Below are positions 15,641 to 24,443 of a DNA stretch of 64,000 nt, piece by piece. Every line of letters begins with the position of its first letter. Position 1 is the stretch's first letter. The position numbers were made by a program, and so were the translations under genes. Origin of the DNA: Pseudomonadota bacterium (lineage in GTDB: Bacteria; Pseudomonadota; Alphaproteobacteria; Rhizobiales; Beijerinckiaceae); NCBI GenBank assembly GCA_023386155.1, contig JAEWKH010000011.1, forward strand, positions 1 through 64,000. Reading direction: 5' to 3'. The notes beneath the pieces were generated by a model. It saw only the letters and a program-made list of their open reading frames with translations. It was not told the DNA's origin and did not search any database.

Positions 15641-16954
15641 GTGAATTCCTCCCTCGCTCTCATCTGGACCATCACGGCTGCAACCACCCTGCTGCAGGCT
15701 GGCAATGGCCTGCTCCAGGCGCTCATGCCCCTTCGCATGCAGGCCGAGGGGATCTCCGTCGCCTCCATCGGCGTCGTGGCAGCGGCCTACGGCCTCGGCT
15801 TCTCGACGGGCTGCTTCCTGGCTCCGAGCTTCATCCGCCACGTGGGCTATATCCGGGCCTTCGCCAGCCTCGCGGCCATGGTGTCCGTCCTGGTGCTCAT
15901 GATGACCCAGGCTCACTCGACCCTGGCCTGGATAATCCTGCGCGGGCTGACCGGCGTGACGCTGGCCTGCATCTTCACCGTGACGGACGGCTGGATCAGC
16001 GCCCGCGCGACGTCGACCCATCGCGGGCGGATCCTGTCGATCTACATGATCTGCACCAAGGTCGCCCTGATGCTGTCCCCCCTCGGGATCGGTCTCGGCG
16101 ATATCCGCATGGACGGATTGTTCATGGCGGTAAGCGCTCTGATCACCCTTTCGCTCCTTCCCATCGCGGCGACGACGACGAAGGAGCCATCCGCGCCCCA
16201 AGGCGTGCGGATCGAGGTCCGGAAGCTGTTCGCGACGGCTCCTTCCGCGGTGGTCGGGGCTTTTGTCGTCGGTCTGGTCAATGGTCCCGTGATCGCCATC
16301 ACGCCGGTCTTCGGTGTCGGCATCGGATTGAGCCAGGACCAGGCCGCCGCGCTGCTGTTCGCCTTGCAGGCCGGCAGCCTCGCCATGCAATGGCCGCTCG
16401 GATGGCTCTCCGACCGGGCGGACCGGCGCTACGTGATTGCAGGGCTGGCCGCGGGCACGAGCCTGATCTCGCTCCTGATCCTGTGGGCGAGCACGCAGGG
16501 CGCTAACCTGCTGATCCTGTGGTCCTTCGCAGCCTGGGGCGGCCTCGCCTTATGCATCTATTCCGTGTGCGTGGCCCATGCCTGCGATATCGTGGATCCC
16601 GGGCAGATCGTCTCGACCGTCGGCACTCTGCTGTTCTCCTGGGCCACCGGCGTTACTGTCGGTCCCCTGATCGGCGCGGCCGCCATGGAGATGATGGGGC
16701 CGAAGGGGCTGTTCATCTACTCGGCCATCGCCTCGCTGGGCCTCGTCGTCTTCATCGTGGTGCGGATCGCCCAGGTTCAGCGCTCACCTGCGAAGGGAGG
16801 CTTCGCCGACATCGCGCCCACGAGTTCCGCCGCAGCGAGCCTGACGCCCCGCGCAGACCTCGACGCCGTCGAGGATCAGGCTCCGGTATCGGACAAATCC
16901 GGTGAGCCGGAAAAGGCCGATCAGAAGGTCGAGCCGTCAGCCACCGCCTCGTAG
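15641..16954 (+). CDS. Major facilitator superfamily permease (YcaD-like)
   Basis: A 12-helix MFS transporter, about 437 residues from the GTG at 15641 that places helix 1 (SSLALIWTITAATTLLQAGN) near the start. The loop 2-3 region and RGLTGVTLACIFTVTDGWIS plus ISARATSTHRGRILSIYM resemble the YcaD-type MFS group; WLSDRADRRYV is the MFS signature between helices 8 and 9. The substrate is unknown. A TTG at 15569 is also open. The polar C-terminal tail overlaps the 3' end of the convergent transglycosylase gene by 34 bp. Confidence 0.85.
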   Translation: MNSSLALIWTITAATTLLQAGNGLLQALMPLRMQAEGISVASIGVVAAAYGLGFSTGCFLAPSFIRHVGYIRAFASLAAMVSVLVLMMTQAHSTLAWIILRGLTGVTLACIFTVTDGWISARATSTHRGRILSIYMICTKVALMLSPLGIGLGDIRMDGLFMAVSALITLSLLPIAATTTKEPSAPQGVRIEVRKLFATAPSAVVGAFVVGLVNGPVIAITPVFGVGIGLSQDQAAALLFALQAGSLAMQWPLGWLSDRADRRYVIAGLAAGTSLISLLILWASTQGANLLILWSFAAWGGLALCIYSVCVAHACDIVDPGQIVSTVGTLLFSWATGVTVGPLIGAAAMEMMGPKGLFIYSAIASLGLVVFIVVRIAQVQRSPAKGGFADIAPTSSAAASLTPRADLDAVEDQAPVSDKSGEPEKADQKVEPSATAS

Positions 16955-17994
16955 CGATTGAGGCGCTTGTCGATCATGTCGTCGATCTTGTCGTAGACCT
17001 CGGCCACGCTGAGCTGGCGGGTCTTCTTGCCCTGCTTCGTGAAGAACAGCGATTTATTGGACTTCGCCGCGGCCGGGAAAGCATCGCGTGCGCCTTTCTT
17101 CGGGGAATCGTCCACCAGGGCGATGAATCTGCTCGCACTGTCGACGCCGAAGAAGTGGGAGAGATAGAACTCGGAGCGGCTCAGCTGGCGCCCGAGCTTG
17201 GCTTCGATCTTCGCCTTGTCGCGCTTCATCATCTCCGCCGCCATGAGGGCCGAGATGTAAGGGTTCCGGCGCAGGCCGAGGATGTGTTCGCGCATCGTAG
17301 CGTCAGCGACGTCGATCCTGGCGCCCGCGCCCGTGATCGCATCGGCTTCGGCAATCAGCCCGTGCATAGGGCCGAACGATCTGACGGCGTCCAGCCACGT
17401 ACTGGTAATGAACTGGAAGAGTCCGACGGCGGAGGATGTCGAGGCCTTGTTGCCCGGCAGGAAGCTCGATTCCTTGTCCGCAAGGGCCATCATGTAGACC
17501 GGATCGGCGCCGGTCAGCTTGGAGGCCCGCAGGATCGTATCGACGATCCAGACCGGGACGCGCATGTCCTCGAACTCCATGAACTCGGTGAGCTCGCGCG
17601 AAATGGGCTCCTCGCCGTTGCTGCCATTGGAGGTCGATGCATCGCCCAGAGGAATCGACAGGATGATCTGCTTGTGCAGCTCGGCCGGCGTCGCCTCCGC
17701 GGCCGCCACCGGAACGATGGCTTCGAGCGGATCGGCCGGCTGGCTCTTCTCGGCAGGTCTTGCGAGCGGCGTCGCCGGGGACGGAAGCCGAATGGCATTC
17801 CGGCCGGCCTCGAGGGCTGGCGGCAGCGTCGCCCACGCGTCGGCGGCCGAGGCCGGGCGCGCGTGGAGGGCCGCGCCGATGCCGATCGTCAGGCAGGCGC
17901 CGATGCCGAAGCACTTGGTGAGGTTCAGGAGGGTTTTCCCTCCCTGCCTGGGTGAGCTTTGGCGGGTGTCAGCACGCGGGATAGACCCGCCCAT
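16921..17994 (-). CDS. Lytic transglycosylase-like exported protein (SLT domain)
   Basis: Probably cleaves peptidoglycan glycan strands in the periplasm. An export signal or membrane anchor lies near residues 20-50 (LLNLTKCFGIGACLTIGIGA). The SLT-type domain shows ALADKESSFLPGNKAS with the candidate catalytic Glu, then SSAVGLFQFITSTWLDAV, as in soluble lytic transglycosylases. The remaining C-terminal part includes FYLSHFFGVDSASRF. The start at 17994 follows GACGAGG; the frame is open to 18123. An Ala/Pro-rich linker separates anchor and domain. Confidence 0.75.
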   Translation of the reverse strand: MGGSIPRADTRQSSPRQGGKTLLNLTKCFGIGACLTIGIGAALHARPASAADAWATLPPALEAGRNAIRLPSPATPLARPAEKSQPADPLEAIVPVAAAEATPAELHKQIILSIPLGDASTSNGSNGEEPISRELTEFMEFEDMRVPVWIVDTILRASKLTGADPVYMMALADKESSFLPGNKASTSSAVGLFQFITSTWLDAVRSFGPMHGLIAEADAITGAGARIDVADATMREHILGLRRNPYISALMAAEMMKRDKAKIEAKLGRQLSRSEFYLSHFFGVDSASRFIALVDDSPKKGARDAFPAAAKSNKSLFFTKQGKKTRQLSVAEVYDKIDDMIDKRLNRYEAVADGSTF

Positions 17995-18471
17995 TCTTGC
18001 CTCGTCGAGGCGGATATTCTTCTGCTGGCATGCGTCCCGAGACGCTGTCAGAGCGATGTGCATACGGATGGGCCCCAACACATGCCGCTTCTCCGCATAG
18101 GCGGTTTCACGGTCGTTCTTCATTCAAGTGAAGGCCAGTATGTGTTAGGTCGATATGTCCAGAATAGGTCAGCTTGGCGTTAAAATTCAGATTATGTTCC
18201 AGGGTGCGACCATTTGCTCTCGTTTATTAATGGTTGTTCATTTCCATGGAAGCCTTCTTTTCCAACAAAGTTCTTGGCCGATCATAACTATGATTGGCGG
18301 CGAGATGACGCAGGGTAAATAATACCATTTGATGAGGCGGAAATAGCCTATTTCTATTGATCTCACGTAGCGTAATACTACGCCCTTGCGTAAGGGAAAC
18401 TCCCCTCGGGCAGGCGGCCCCGGAACGCATGTCGGCTTTTGAAGCCTGCCTTCCGGTGATAAGGAGCTGCC
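17995..18471. other. AT-richer divergent intergenic region
   Basis: Apart from a possible N-terminal extension of the transglycosylase gene (to 18123), no gene is seen. The stretch 18180-18360 is clearly richer in A and T than its surroundings. Two small hairpins, CGTAG/CTACG (18366-18382) and CCCTT/AAGGG (18383-18396), precede the BtuF-like gene. I looked for the conserved boxes of a cobalamin riboswitch and did not find them. Confidence 0.5.
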
Positions 18472-19326
18472 ATGCTCCACCGACCCTCCGGCCGCAACGC
18501 AGCATGGGCTCTACTGTCGTGCTTGGCGGCTTTCCTCGCCGGCATGGCTCAGGCTCAGCCCGGGCCGGCACGCGTCGCATCCCTCAACCTCTGTACCGAT
18601 CAGCTTCTTCTGACCTTGGCCGATCGCGGTCAGATCCTCTCCCTGAGCCGCCTCGCCCGAGACCGTTCCATGTCCTTCCTGGCCGATCAGGCTGCTGGAT
18701 TGCCCCAGAACGACGGCGACGCCGAGACAGCCCTCATCGACCGGCCGGACCTCGTGCTGGCGGGCACCTACGGCCAGCGGGAACAGGTCGCGCTCCTGCG
18801 CCGGCAGGGTATCGAGGTCCTGCTTCTCGGACCCTGGACGGGCCTGGAGGATGGGCGCAGCCAGATCCGGACCCTGGCCCGCAGGCTGGGGCATCCAGAT
18901 CGCGGCGAGGCGCTGATCGCACGAATCGACGCGGCCTTGGAGCGGGCGAGGGGGATTGCCGCGGGCGGGCCCAGCATCCTGGTCTATGAACGGGGCGGCT
19001 GGGTCACGGCTCCCCGGTCGCCGGTCGGCGAGATACTGGCTCACATGGGCTTCAGGCTGCACCAGGAGAGCCTGGGACTGGCCCAGGGCGGCGTCGTGCG
19101 CCTTGAATCCATCGTTACGGCCCCGCCGGATTTCCTGCTCGTCGACGCGGCCTCGAGCCGGGCGGTCGACAACGGCACGGCGCTCTTCTCGCATCCCGCC
19201 CTTGCCGAGGCCGTGCCTCCGGACCGGCGCCTGGCGCTTCCTGCCAGCCTCACGATCTGCGGCGGTCCCTCGACGCCCGCCGCCATCGATGCCCTGCGGG
19301 CCGGGGTCCAGGCCAGGATCCGCTGA
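18472..19326 (+). CDS. BtuF/FhuD-type periplasmic binding protein
   Basis: A 284-residue precursor with a signal peptide (about residues 1-28) and the class III binding-protein pattern: RVASLNLCTDQLLLTLAD, IDRPDLVLAGTYG, LRRQGIEVLLLGPWTGLEDGRSQIRTLARRLG. This type binds cobalamin or iron-siderophore complexes in the periplasm for an ABC importer. Facing cobP suggests corrinoid, but no BtuC or BtuD partner is nearby, so the permease must lie elsewhere. AAGGAG precedes the ATG. Confidence 0.8.
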   Translation: MLHRPSGRNAAWALLSCLAAFLAGMAQAQPGPARVASLNLCTDQLLLTLADRGQILSLSRLARDRSMSFLADQAAGLPQNDGDAETALIDRPDLVLAGTYGQREQVALLRRQGIEVLLLGPWTGLEDGRSQIRTLARRLGHPDRGEALIARIDAALERARGIAAGGPSILVYERGGWVTAPRSPVGEILAHMGFRLHQESLGLAQGGVVRLESIVTAPPDFLLVDAASSRAVDNGTALFSHPALAEAVPPDRRLALPASLTICGGPSTPAAIDALRAGVQARIR

Positions 19327-19336
19327 GCGGTCAGGC

Positions 19337-19882
19337 CTATTCCAGGCCCAGCTGGAGGGAAGGGGCCGGCTTGAGAAGGATCGGGCAGCCGGCCGCGACG
19401 AAGACGACCGCATCGCAAGCCTTCGCGATCCTCTGATTGAGGCGGCCCTGCTCGTCCCGAAACGTCCTCCCCAGAGGTGTCGGGGGCACGATGCCCTGGC
19501 CGACCTCGTTCGATACCAGGATCAGCGGTCCCTTGGCCTCCTGAACGGCCTGAACCAGCCGGTCGGCCTCATGGGCCACGTTGCGTTCGGCCAGGAGGAC
19601 GTTCGAAAGCCAGAGCGTCAGGCAGTCGACCAGCACGGCTTTCCCGGGAGCCGTCCGGGCCTGCACGGCTTCGGCAAGGTCCAGCGGGGCATCCACCGTT
19701 CGCCACGACCCGTCGCGCTCGGCGCGATGCTGCGCGATGCGCTCGCGCATCTCGTCATCGTAGGCCTGGGCCGTGGCGATATAGGTTCTCTCGGTCGATG
19801 TGCGTTCGGCGAGCTCCAGCGCAGTGCGGCTTTTGCCGGAGCGGGCTCCGCCCAGGACCAGGACGCGGCGATGCATGGGCAT
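19337..19882 (-). CDS. cobP: Adenosylcobinamide kinase / adenosylcobinamide-phosphate guanylyltransferase
   Basis: Bifunctional enzyme (CobP/CobU) that phosphorylates adenosylcobinamide and attaches GMP, giving GDP-cobinamide for nucleotide-loop assembly of B12. The 181-residue protein has the P-loop GGARSGKSRTALELA, YIATAQAYDDEMRERIAQHR containing the usual guanylylated His, VDCLTLWLSNVL, and VSNEVGQGIVPPTPLGRTFRD. All are diagnostic. It starts six bases after the stop of the HWE kinase and meets the BtuF-like gene tail to tail with 10 bp between. Confidence 0.94.
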   Translation of the reverse strand: MPMHRRVLVLGGARSGKSRTALELAERTSTERTYIATAQAYDDEMRERIAQHRAERDGSWRTVDAPLDLAEAVQARTAPGKAVLVDCLTLWLSNVLLAERNVAHEADRLVQAVQEAKGPLILVSNEVGQGIVPPTPLGRTFRDEQGRLNQRIAKACDAVVFVAAGCPILLKPAPSLQLGLE

Positions 19883-19888
19883 GATCGA

Positions 19889-21286
19889 TCAGGCGCTCAG
19901 GCGGTTGAGCGGCAAGGTTATGTGGACGCGCAGCCCCTCGGGCCGCCAGTTCCGATCGAGCGTGCCGCCGAGCTGGCCGGTGATGCTTCGCTGCGACAGC
20001 TGCGTGCCGAACCCCTCGAAGGTCGGCGGGCTCTCGATCCGCGGGCCACAGGCCTCGCCCCAGCGAAGATCCACATTCTCGTCCTGCACGCTCCACCGAA
20101 TGGACAATTCTCCCTCCGGGCAGGACAAGCAGCCATATTTGGCCGCGTTGGTGGCCAACTCGTGCAGGACGAGGGCAAGGCTCGTGGTCGTGTTTGACCC
20201 GACGAGAACGCTGGGCCCTTCGATCTCGATCTTGTTCTGGCCGGACTGCCTGTAAGGCTCGAGGACCGCCTCGATCAGCCGGGCGAGCTCCACATCGGGA
20301 CCTGCACCCTTCTCGCCCGCCGAGACAGGCTGCACCAGCTCATGGGCCCGGGAGAGCGCACTCAGGCGCCCGCGCAGGGCATTGGCCATCTCCTTGGGAT
20401 CCTTGGCCGTGCGGGCCGTCATCGAGACCATCCCGTTGGCGATGGCAAACAGGTTCTTCACGCGATGGTTGAGTTCGCGCGTCAGAAGCCTCTGGGCCTC
20501 CTCCAGGGCATGACGCTCGGTAATATCGCTGACGACGCCATAAAGGGTGACGGCGCGATGGGCGCCGCCCTCGTTCGAATAAAGCGCCTGCCCGTGCGAG
20601 CGGAACCAGCGCAGTCTCCCGTCCGGCAGGACGGCGCGATACTGGCTGTCGTACTTGCCCTCGGATCCGGGGGCGGCTGCGGCTGCAGCCGCTATGCGGG
20701 CCTTGACGTCTTCCACGTCGTCGGGATGGATCATTTTCCAGGCCTCTTCGAGAGTGAGGCTAAACAATCCGTTATGGGGAAGGTGATAGAGGGCGCAGGT
20801 TCCTTCGTCCCAGGTGATCAGGTTCTTGTCCAGATCGATCTGCCACGTCCCGAGATCGGCCGCCTCCAGGGCAAGCCGATACTGGCTCTCGAGCATCCGG
20901 ATGGTTTCGTCGGACTTCTTCTGGGCATTGATGTTGGTGCTCGTGCCGAACCATCGGGTTATTTTCCCTGTCAGGTCCTGGATCGGGATGGCGCGGCTGA
21001 GAAACCACTCGTAATCGCCCGCCATGTTCCGGACACGATATTCCCATTCATAATCCAGTCCGGCTTCCAGGGATCGATGCCAGTGCTCCAGGACCTGGGA
21101 GAGATCGTCCGGATGGATGATGGCCTCCCATCCCTGTCCCAGGAACTGCTCTCCTGAAAGGCCTGTGAATTCACGCCACCGGCGATTCACGTAATCGACG
21201 GTTCCATCGGGGCGGGCTGACCAGACGAGTTGCGGCAGAGACTCCGCCAGAACAGCAAATTGCGTTTCTGTTTCCTTGAAATCCAC
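19889..21286 (-). CDS. PAS-PAS-HWE sensor histidine kinase
   Basis: A soluble sensor kinase of 465 residues. Two PAS domains lie at about residues 10-125 and 135-258, each ending in a PAC-like segment (ITRWFGTSTNINAQKK; RAVTLYGVVSDITERHA). The HWE-type kinase core has the phospho-acceptor His274 in LTRELNHRVKNLFAIANGM, the N box with Asn380 in HELATNAAKYG and the W-x-E signature at Trp409-Glu411. No membrane segment and no receiver domain. HWE kinases in this order often feed general stress or light signalling. The start is GTG. The cobP gene follows after six bases. Confidence 0.92.
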   Translation of the reverse strand: MDFKETETQFAVLAESLPQLVWSARPDGTVDYVNRRWREFTGLSGEQFLGQGWEAIIHPDDLSQVLEHWHRSLEAGLDYEWEYRVRNMAGDYEWFLSRAIPIQDLTGKITRWFGTSTNINAQKKSDETIRMLESQYRLALEAADLGTWQIDLDKNLITWDEGTCALYHLPHNGLFSLTLEEAWKMIHPDDVEDVKARIAAAAAAAPGSEGKYDSQYRAVLPDGRLRWFRSHGQALYSNEGGAHRAVTLYGVVSDITERHALEEAQRLLTRELNHRVKNLFAIANGMVSMTARTAKDPKEMANALRGRLSALSRAHELVQPVSAGEKGAGPDVELARLIEAVLEPYRQSGQNKIEIEGPSVLVGSNTTTSLALVLHELATNAAKYGCLSCPEGELSIRWSVQDENVDLRWGEACGPRIESPPTFEGFGTQLSQRSITGQLGGTLDRNWRPEGLRVHITLPLNRLSA

Positions 21287-21500
21287 TCAAAACTCCCGGG
21301 CCGCTCCGCGGCCAAGTCTCCGATGGTGAGGCAATCATTGTTGTAGGCCTTTTTCGAGGCTGACAACCCACATTGAACGCCAGCGGCGATTTCTCGGGCG
21401 GGAGAGAACCGCCAGCATCATGAAACCCTTAGCGCGCCGGCGGGCCATGGAGCCAGGCCGGCGGAAACCGGCCCTGGTTTCTCGCTCATGCGACGTGTCG

Positions 21501-21540
21501 CTTCCGGAAAGTGGATTCCACTTTCGGGCCCGATGCTCTA
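21501..21540. repeat. Palindromic intergenic repeat, copy 1
   Basis: A core CCGGAAAGTGGA-TTCCACTTTCGGG (21504-21528) followed by CCCGATGCTC. The same AAAGTGGA/TCCACTTT core and GATGC flank recur at 24.1 kb and 39.3 kb. The rest of the 359-bp stretch 21287-21645, between the divergent HWE kinase and YbhN-like genes, holds no gene I can recognise. Confidence 0.75.
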
Positions 21541-21645
21541 AAAGGCCCACGGCGTCTGGCGGTTCCTTCCGCCAGCGCATAGATGCAGGACAGCCTTCGT
21601 AACCCGATGCGATCTTTCCCACGCTGAGGCTGATTGACCGTTTTC

Positions 21646-22698
21646 ATGAATGATATGAGCTCCTACCCGGTGTCCCCACCGGAGATGTCCTCTGCCGAAG
21701 CCCTTCATCCGAAGGAGCGCCGTTCCCGCCGCTTCGCCTGGATCGGGATGGCGGCGAGCGTTCTCTTGTTCGGCGCCTCGCTGGTAGTCCTCTGGCACAT
21801 CGTGTCAGACATCGATGTCAATGAACTGAAATCCGCTTTCACGGCCGCCAGCCTGCGCCAGATCGGCCTCGCGATCCTTCTCACCACCGTCAGCTACAGC
21901 CTGCTCACCTGCTACGACGCCATTGCGCTGCGGCAGCTCAAGCTTCAGATCCCCTACCGCACGACCGCGCTTGCCTCCTTCACGAGCTATGCGGTGAGCT
22001 TCACCCTCGGGTTCCCCCTGCTGACGGCCGGCACGGTCCGCTACTGGATCTATTCCCCGAAGGGAGTGAGCCCGGGACGGGTGGCGAGCCTCACCGTGAT
22101 CGCCGGGGTGACCTTCTGGCTCGGCATGGCCCTGGTCCTGGCCTGGAGCCTCATCCGGATGGCCGACGAGCTGGCGAGCCTGGTCTATACCCATATCTGG
22201 ATGAACCAGCTGCTGGGCCTTGGCGCCGCCGTCTTCGTCATCGGCTACATGATCTGGGTCTCCATCAAGCGCCGCGCCGTGAAGATCCAGGGCTGGAAGC
22301 TGGAACTGCCGGGCTTCCGCCTGTCCCTCGCCCAGATCCTGATCGGCGCGGGCGATGTCTGCGCCGGCGCCGGCGTCCTCTTCGTGCTCCTGCCCGGAGG
22401 GCACAATCTCAGCTTCGAGACCTTCCTGGCGGTCTATATCTTCGCCGTCATGCTCGGGGTGGCGAGCCATGCGCCGGGCGGCCTCGGGGTCTTCGAGGCC
22501 ACCATTCTCCTGGCCTTGTCGAACTATCCCCGCGAGCCGGTCCTGGGGGCGCTCCTCCTCTACCGCCTCTGCTACTACCTCGTCCCCTTCGTGATCGCCC
22601 TGGCCATTCTCGGGGCCTACGAGATCCGCAACCGCATCCGGGCCGCGCGCCTTGCCTTCAGGCCGGACGAGGGGGATGTAGAGCTTGGCGGGAGATGA
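21646..22698 (+). CDS. YbhN / lysylphosphatidylglycerol synthase-type membrane protein
   Basis: About 350 residues with eight or more hydrophobic helices, of the UPF0104/LPG synthase transmembrane family. The segments SYAVSFTLGFPLLTAGTVRY and VASHAPGGLGVFEATILLAL are the conserved family blocks. These proteins act as flippase-like membrane domains; without the C-terminal LPG synthase domain no reaction can be assigned. The start is uncertain: TTG at 21634 has GAGG upstream, ATG at 21646 or 21655 are alternatives. The phoR gene follows 57 bp downstream. Confidence 0.8.
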   Translation: MNDMSSYPVSPPEMSSAEALHPKERRSRRFAWIGMAASVLLFGASLVVLWHIVSDIDVNELKSAFTAASLRQIGLAILLTTVSYSLLTCYDAIALRQLKLQIPYRTTALASFTSYAVSFTLGFPLLTAGTVRYWIYSPKGVSPGRVASLTVIAGVTFWLGMALVLAWSLIRMADELASLVYTHIWMNQLLGLGAAVFVIGYMIWVSIKRRAVKIQGWKLELPGFRLSLAQILIGAGDVCAGAGVLFVLLPGGHNLSFETFLAVYIFAVMLGVASHAPGGLGVFEATILLALSNYPREPVLGALLLYRLCYYLVPFVIALAILGAYEIRNRIRAARLAFRPDEGDVELGGR

Positions 22699-22755
22699 CA
22701 CGGGGCGTCGCCTTCCCTAAAGAGGGTGGGCCGTGCCTCCGAGAGATGTCCTCCC

Positions 22756-24054
22756 ATGAGCGACCCCGACGATCCTACGCCGGACCCTCTCCGGCACAGC
22801 GCCAGTCCGGTCCGTGACGCCGCTCTGCGCGGCGCCGTCGTGACCTGCTTCGTGCTGGTCGCCGTCTCCCTGGCGCGGGGGCACGGGGACGGATGGCTCC
22901 TGTTCTGGGCCGGCCTGGCCGTCCTCGCGGGCTTTCTCGTCGCGGGCCCCAGGCGCAGGCTCGGGCTGGGAACCGGGATCGCGTTGCCGCCCAAGGCAGC
23001 CCGGCGCCCGAGCATCGCCGAGGCGGTCCTGGCGCAGATCCCCGATCCGGTCATCCTGGTCGATCAGCGGGCCGTGGCCATCGAGGCCAACAGGGCCGCC
23101 TACGATCTCCTGGCGGGATTGAAGACGGGCCAGCCCCTGTCCTTCGCCCTGCGCAGCCCGGACGTGCTCGACGGCATCCAGGAGGTGCTGGAAAAGGGCG
23201 AGCCCCTGAAGGTCGAGTATTCGGAGCGCATTCCGACGGAGCGGACCTTCGAGGTGCATCTGGGCCCCCTGCAGGCCGATGTCCCGGATGCGGAGGTCCA
23301 GGCGGGCGTGGTCCTGTTCTTTCGCGATCTCACCTCGGCCCGGAGGCTGGAGGCCATGCGGGCCGATTTCGTCGCCAATGCGAGCCACGAACTGCGCACC
23401 CCATTGGCCTCGGTTCTCGGCTTCATCGAGACCCTGCAGGGCCCGGCCCGTGACGATGTCGCCGCCCGGGACCGCTTCCTCGACATCATGAAGGGGCAGG
23501 CGCAGCGCATGAAGCGCCTGATCGACGATCTCCTGTCCCTGTCGCGCATCGAGATGCGCGCTCACCTGTCGCCCACGCAGACGGTCGATCTCGCCGCAAT
23601 CGCCTCCCAGATGGTGGAAACCCTCTCGCCCCTGGCGAAGGAGAGGGGCGTGGCCATCAAGGCGACCCTGCCGGACAGGCCCGTTCTCGTGCTCGGCGAT
23701 CGGGACGAGCTTCTGCGCGTCGCCGAGAACCTGATCGAGAACGCGGTGAAATACGGCGAGAGCGGCGGAAAGGTCGATGTCGAAGTCGCCCGCACCGAGG
23801 GGCCGGTGCCGCGGATCGCTTTCTCCGTTCAGGATTACGGCCCGGGCATCGCCCCGGAGCACCTGCCGCGCCTGACCGAGCGGTTCTACCGGGTCGATAT
23901 GGCGCAAAGCCGGGACAAGGGCGGGACGGGCCTCGGGCTCGCCATCGTCAAGCACATCGTCAACCGCCACCGCGGCCATCTCGACATCGCCAGCGAGCCG
24001 GGGCAGGGCGCCCGCTTCATCGTGACCTTCCCGGAGGCCGGTCCCCGGCCATAG
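22756..24054 (+). CDS. phoR: Phosphate regulon sensor histidine kinase
   Basis: Senses phosphate status with the Pst system and phosphorylates PhoB. The 432-residue protein has two N-terminal transmembrane helices (about residues 24-64), a PAS-like region (residues 86-195), the dimerisation domain with phospho-acceptor His211 in NASHELRTPLASVLGFIETL, and the ATPase domain with ENLIENAVKYGESGG, DYGPGIAPEHLPRLTERFYR and GGTGLGLAIVKHI. It heads the cluster phoR-pstSCAB-phoU-phoB. The ATG at 22756 is preferred to an in-frame start 30 bases upstream. Confidence 0.94.
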   Translation: MSDPDDPTPDPLRHSASPVRDAALRGAVVTCFVLVAVSLARGHGDGWLLFWAGLAVLAGFLVAGPRRRLGLGTGIALPPKAARRPSIAEAVLAQIPDPVILVDQRAVAIEANRAAYDLLAGLKTGQPLSFALRSPDVLDGIQEVLEKGEPLKVEYSERIPTERTFEVHLGPLQADVPDAEVQAGVVLFFRDLTSARRLEAMRADFVANASHELRTPLASVLGFIETLQGPARDDVAARDRFLDIMKGQAQRMKRLIDDLLSLSRIEMRAHLSPTQTVDLAAIASQMVETLSPLAKERGVAIKATLPDRPVLVLGDRDELLRVAENLIENAVKYGESGGKVDVEVARTEGPVPRIAFSVQDYGPGIAPEHLPRLTERFYRVDMAQSRDKGGTGLGLAIVKHIVNRHRGHLDIASEPGQGARFIVTFPEAGPRP

Positions 24055-24118
24055 AGCATCGTGCGGACCCAGCGGGCCGGGCTAGCGAAAAGTGGATCCG
24101 GTTTTCGGCACGATACTC
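24054..24118. repeat. Palindromic intergenic repeat, copy 2a
   Basis: Outer arms GAGCATCGTGC (24054-24064) and GCACGATACTC (24108-24118), one mismatch, enclose an inner CGAAAAGTGGATCCGGTTTTCG hairpin. It starts at the phoR stop codon, so it may also serve as its terminator. Confidence 0.75.
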
Positions 24119-24130
24119 TCATCAAGAAAG

Positions 24131-24184
24131 AAAGCATCGGATCGGGCCCCAAAAGTGCAAATCCACTTTTGGGTCCGATGCTTT
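24131..24184. repeat. Palindromic intergenic repeat, copy 2b
   Basis: Outer arms AAAGCATCGGA and TCCGATGCTTT are perfect; inner arms CCCAAAAGTG and CACTTTTGGG are perfect. It lies 12 bp after copy 2a and 55 bp before the Pho box, in the 389-bp gap between phoR and pstS. The rest of that gap holds only the Pho box and leader. Confidence 0.8.
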
Positions 24185-24239
24185 AGCCGCCCCCCATGCC
24201 CCGGCACAAATCCAGGCCCCGCAAGGGATCCTTTGGGGG

Positions 24240-24267
24240 TGTCATCTATTTGTCATCCAACTGTCGT
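24240..24267 (+). promoter_or_regulatory. Pho box before pstS
   Basis: Three direct repeats TGTCAT (24240), TGTCAT (24251) and TGTCGT (24262) spaced exactly 11 bp, the PhoB-binding pattern. Two spacers end in T and C before TGTC, matching the CTGTCAT-type consensus. It is about 180 bp upstream of pstS, and implies PhoB-driven expression of pstSCAB-phoU-phoB under phosphate limitation. Confidence 0.9.
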
Positions 24268-24443
24268 AGAGGAGACATCGGCAGGGCCTAGCTGTCCCAT
24301 CGCGAGACACGGTCCAGGCCTCCGGCGCATCCACGATGCGCCAGCCGAGAGGAGGAGCGCCGGCTCGGTCCCGGAGGCGAGAGACGCTTTCGGGCCCGGT
24401 GCTCCAGGCCGCCTGTCGCGCTTGCATGAACAGGAGACTTATC

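Noticed and set aside
18181..18471. Cobalamin riboswitch before the BtuF-like gene
   Set aside because: Expected from context, but the conserved B12-box and core sequences are absent.
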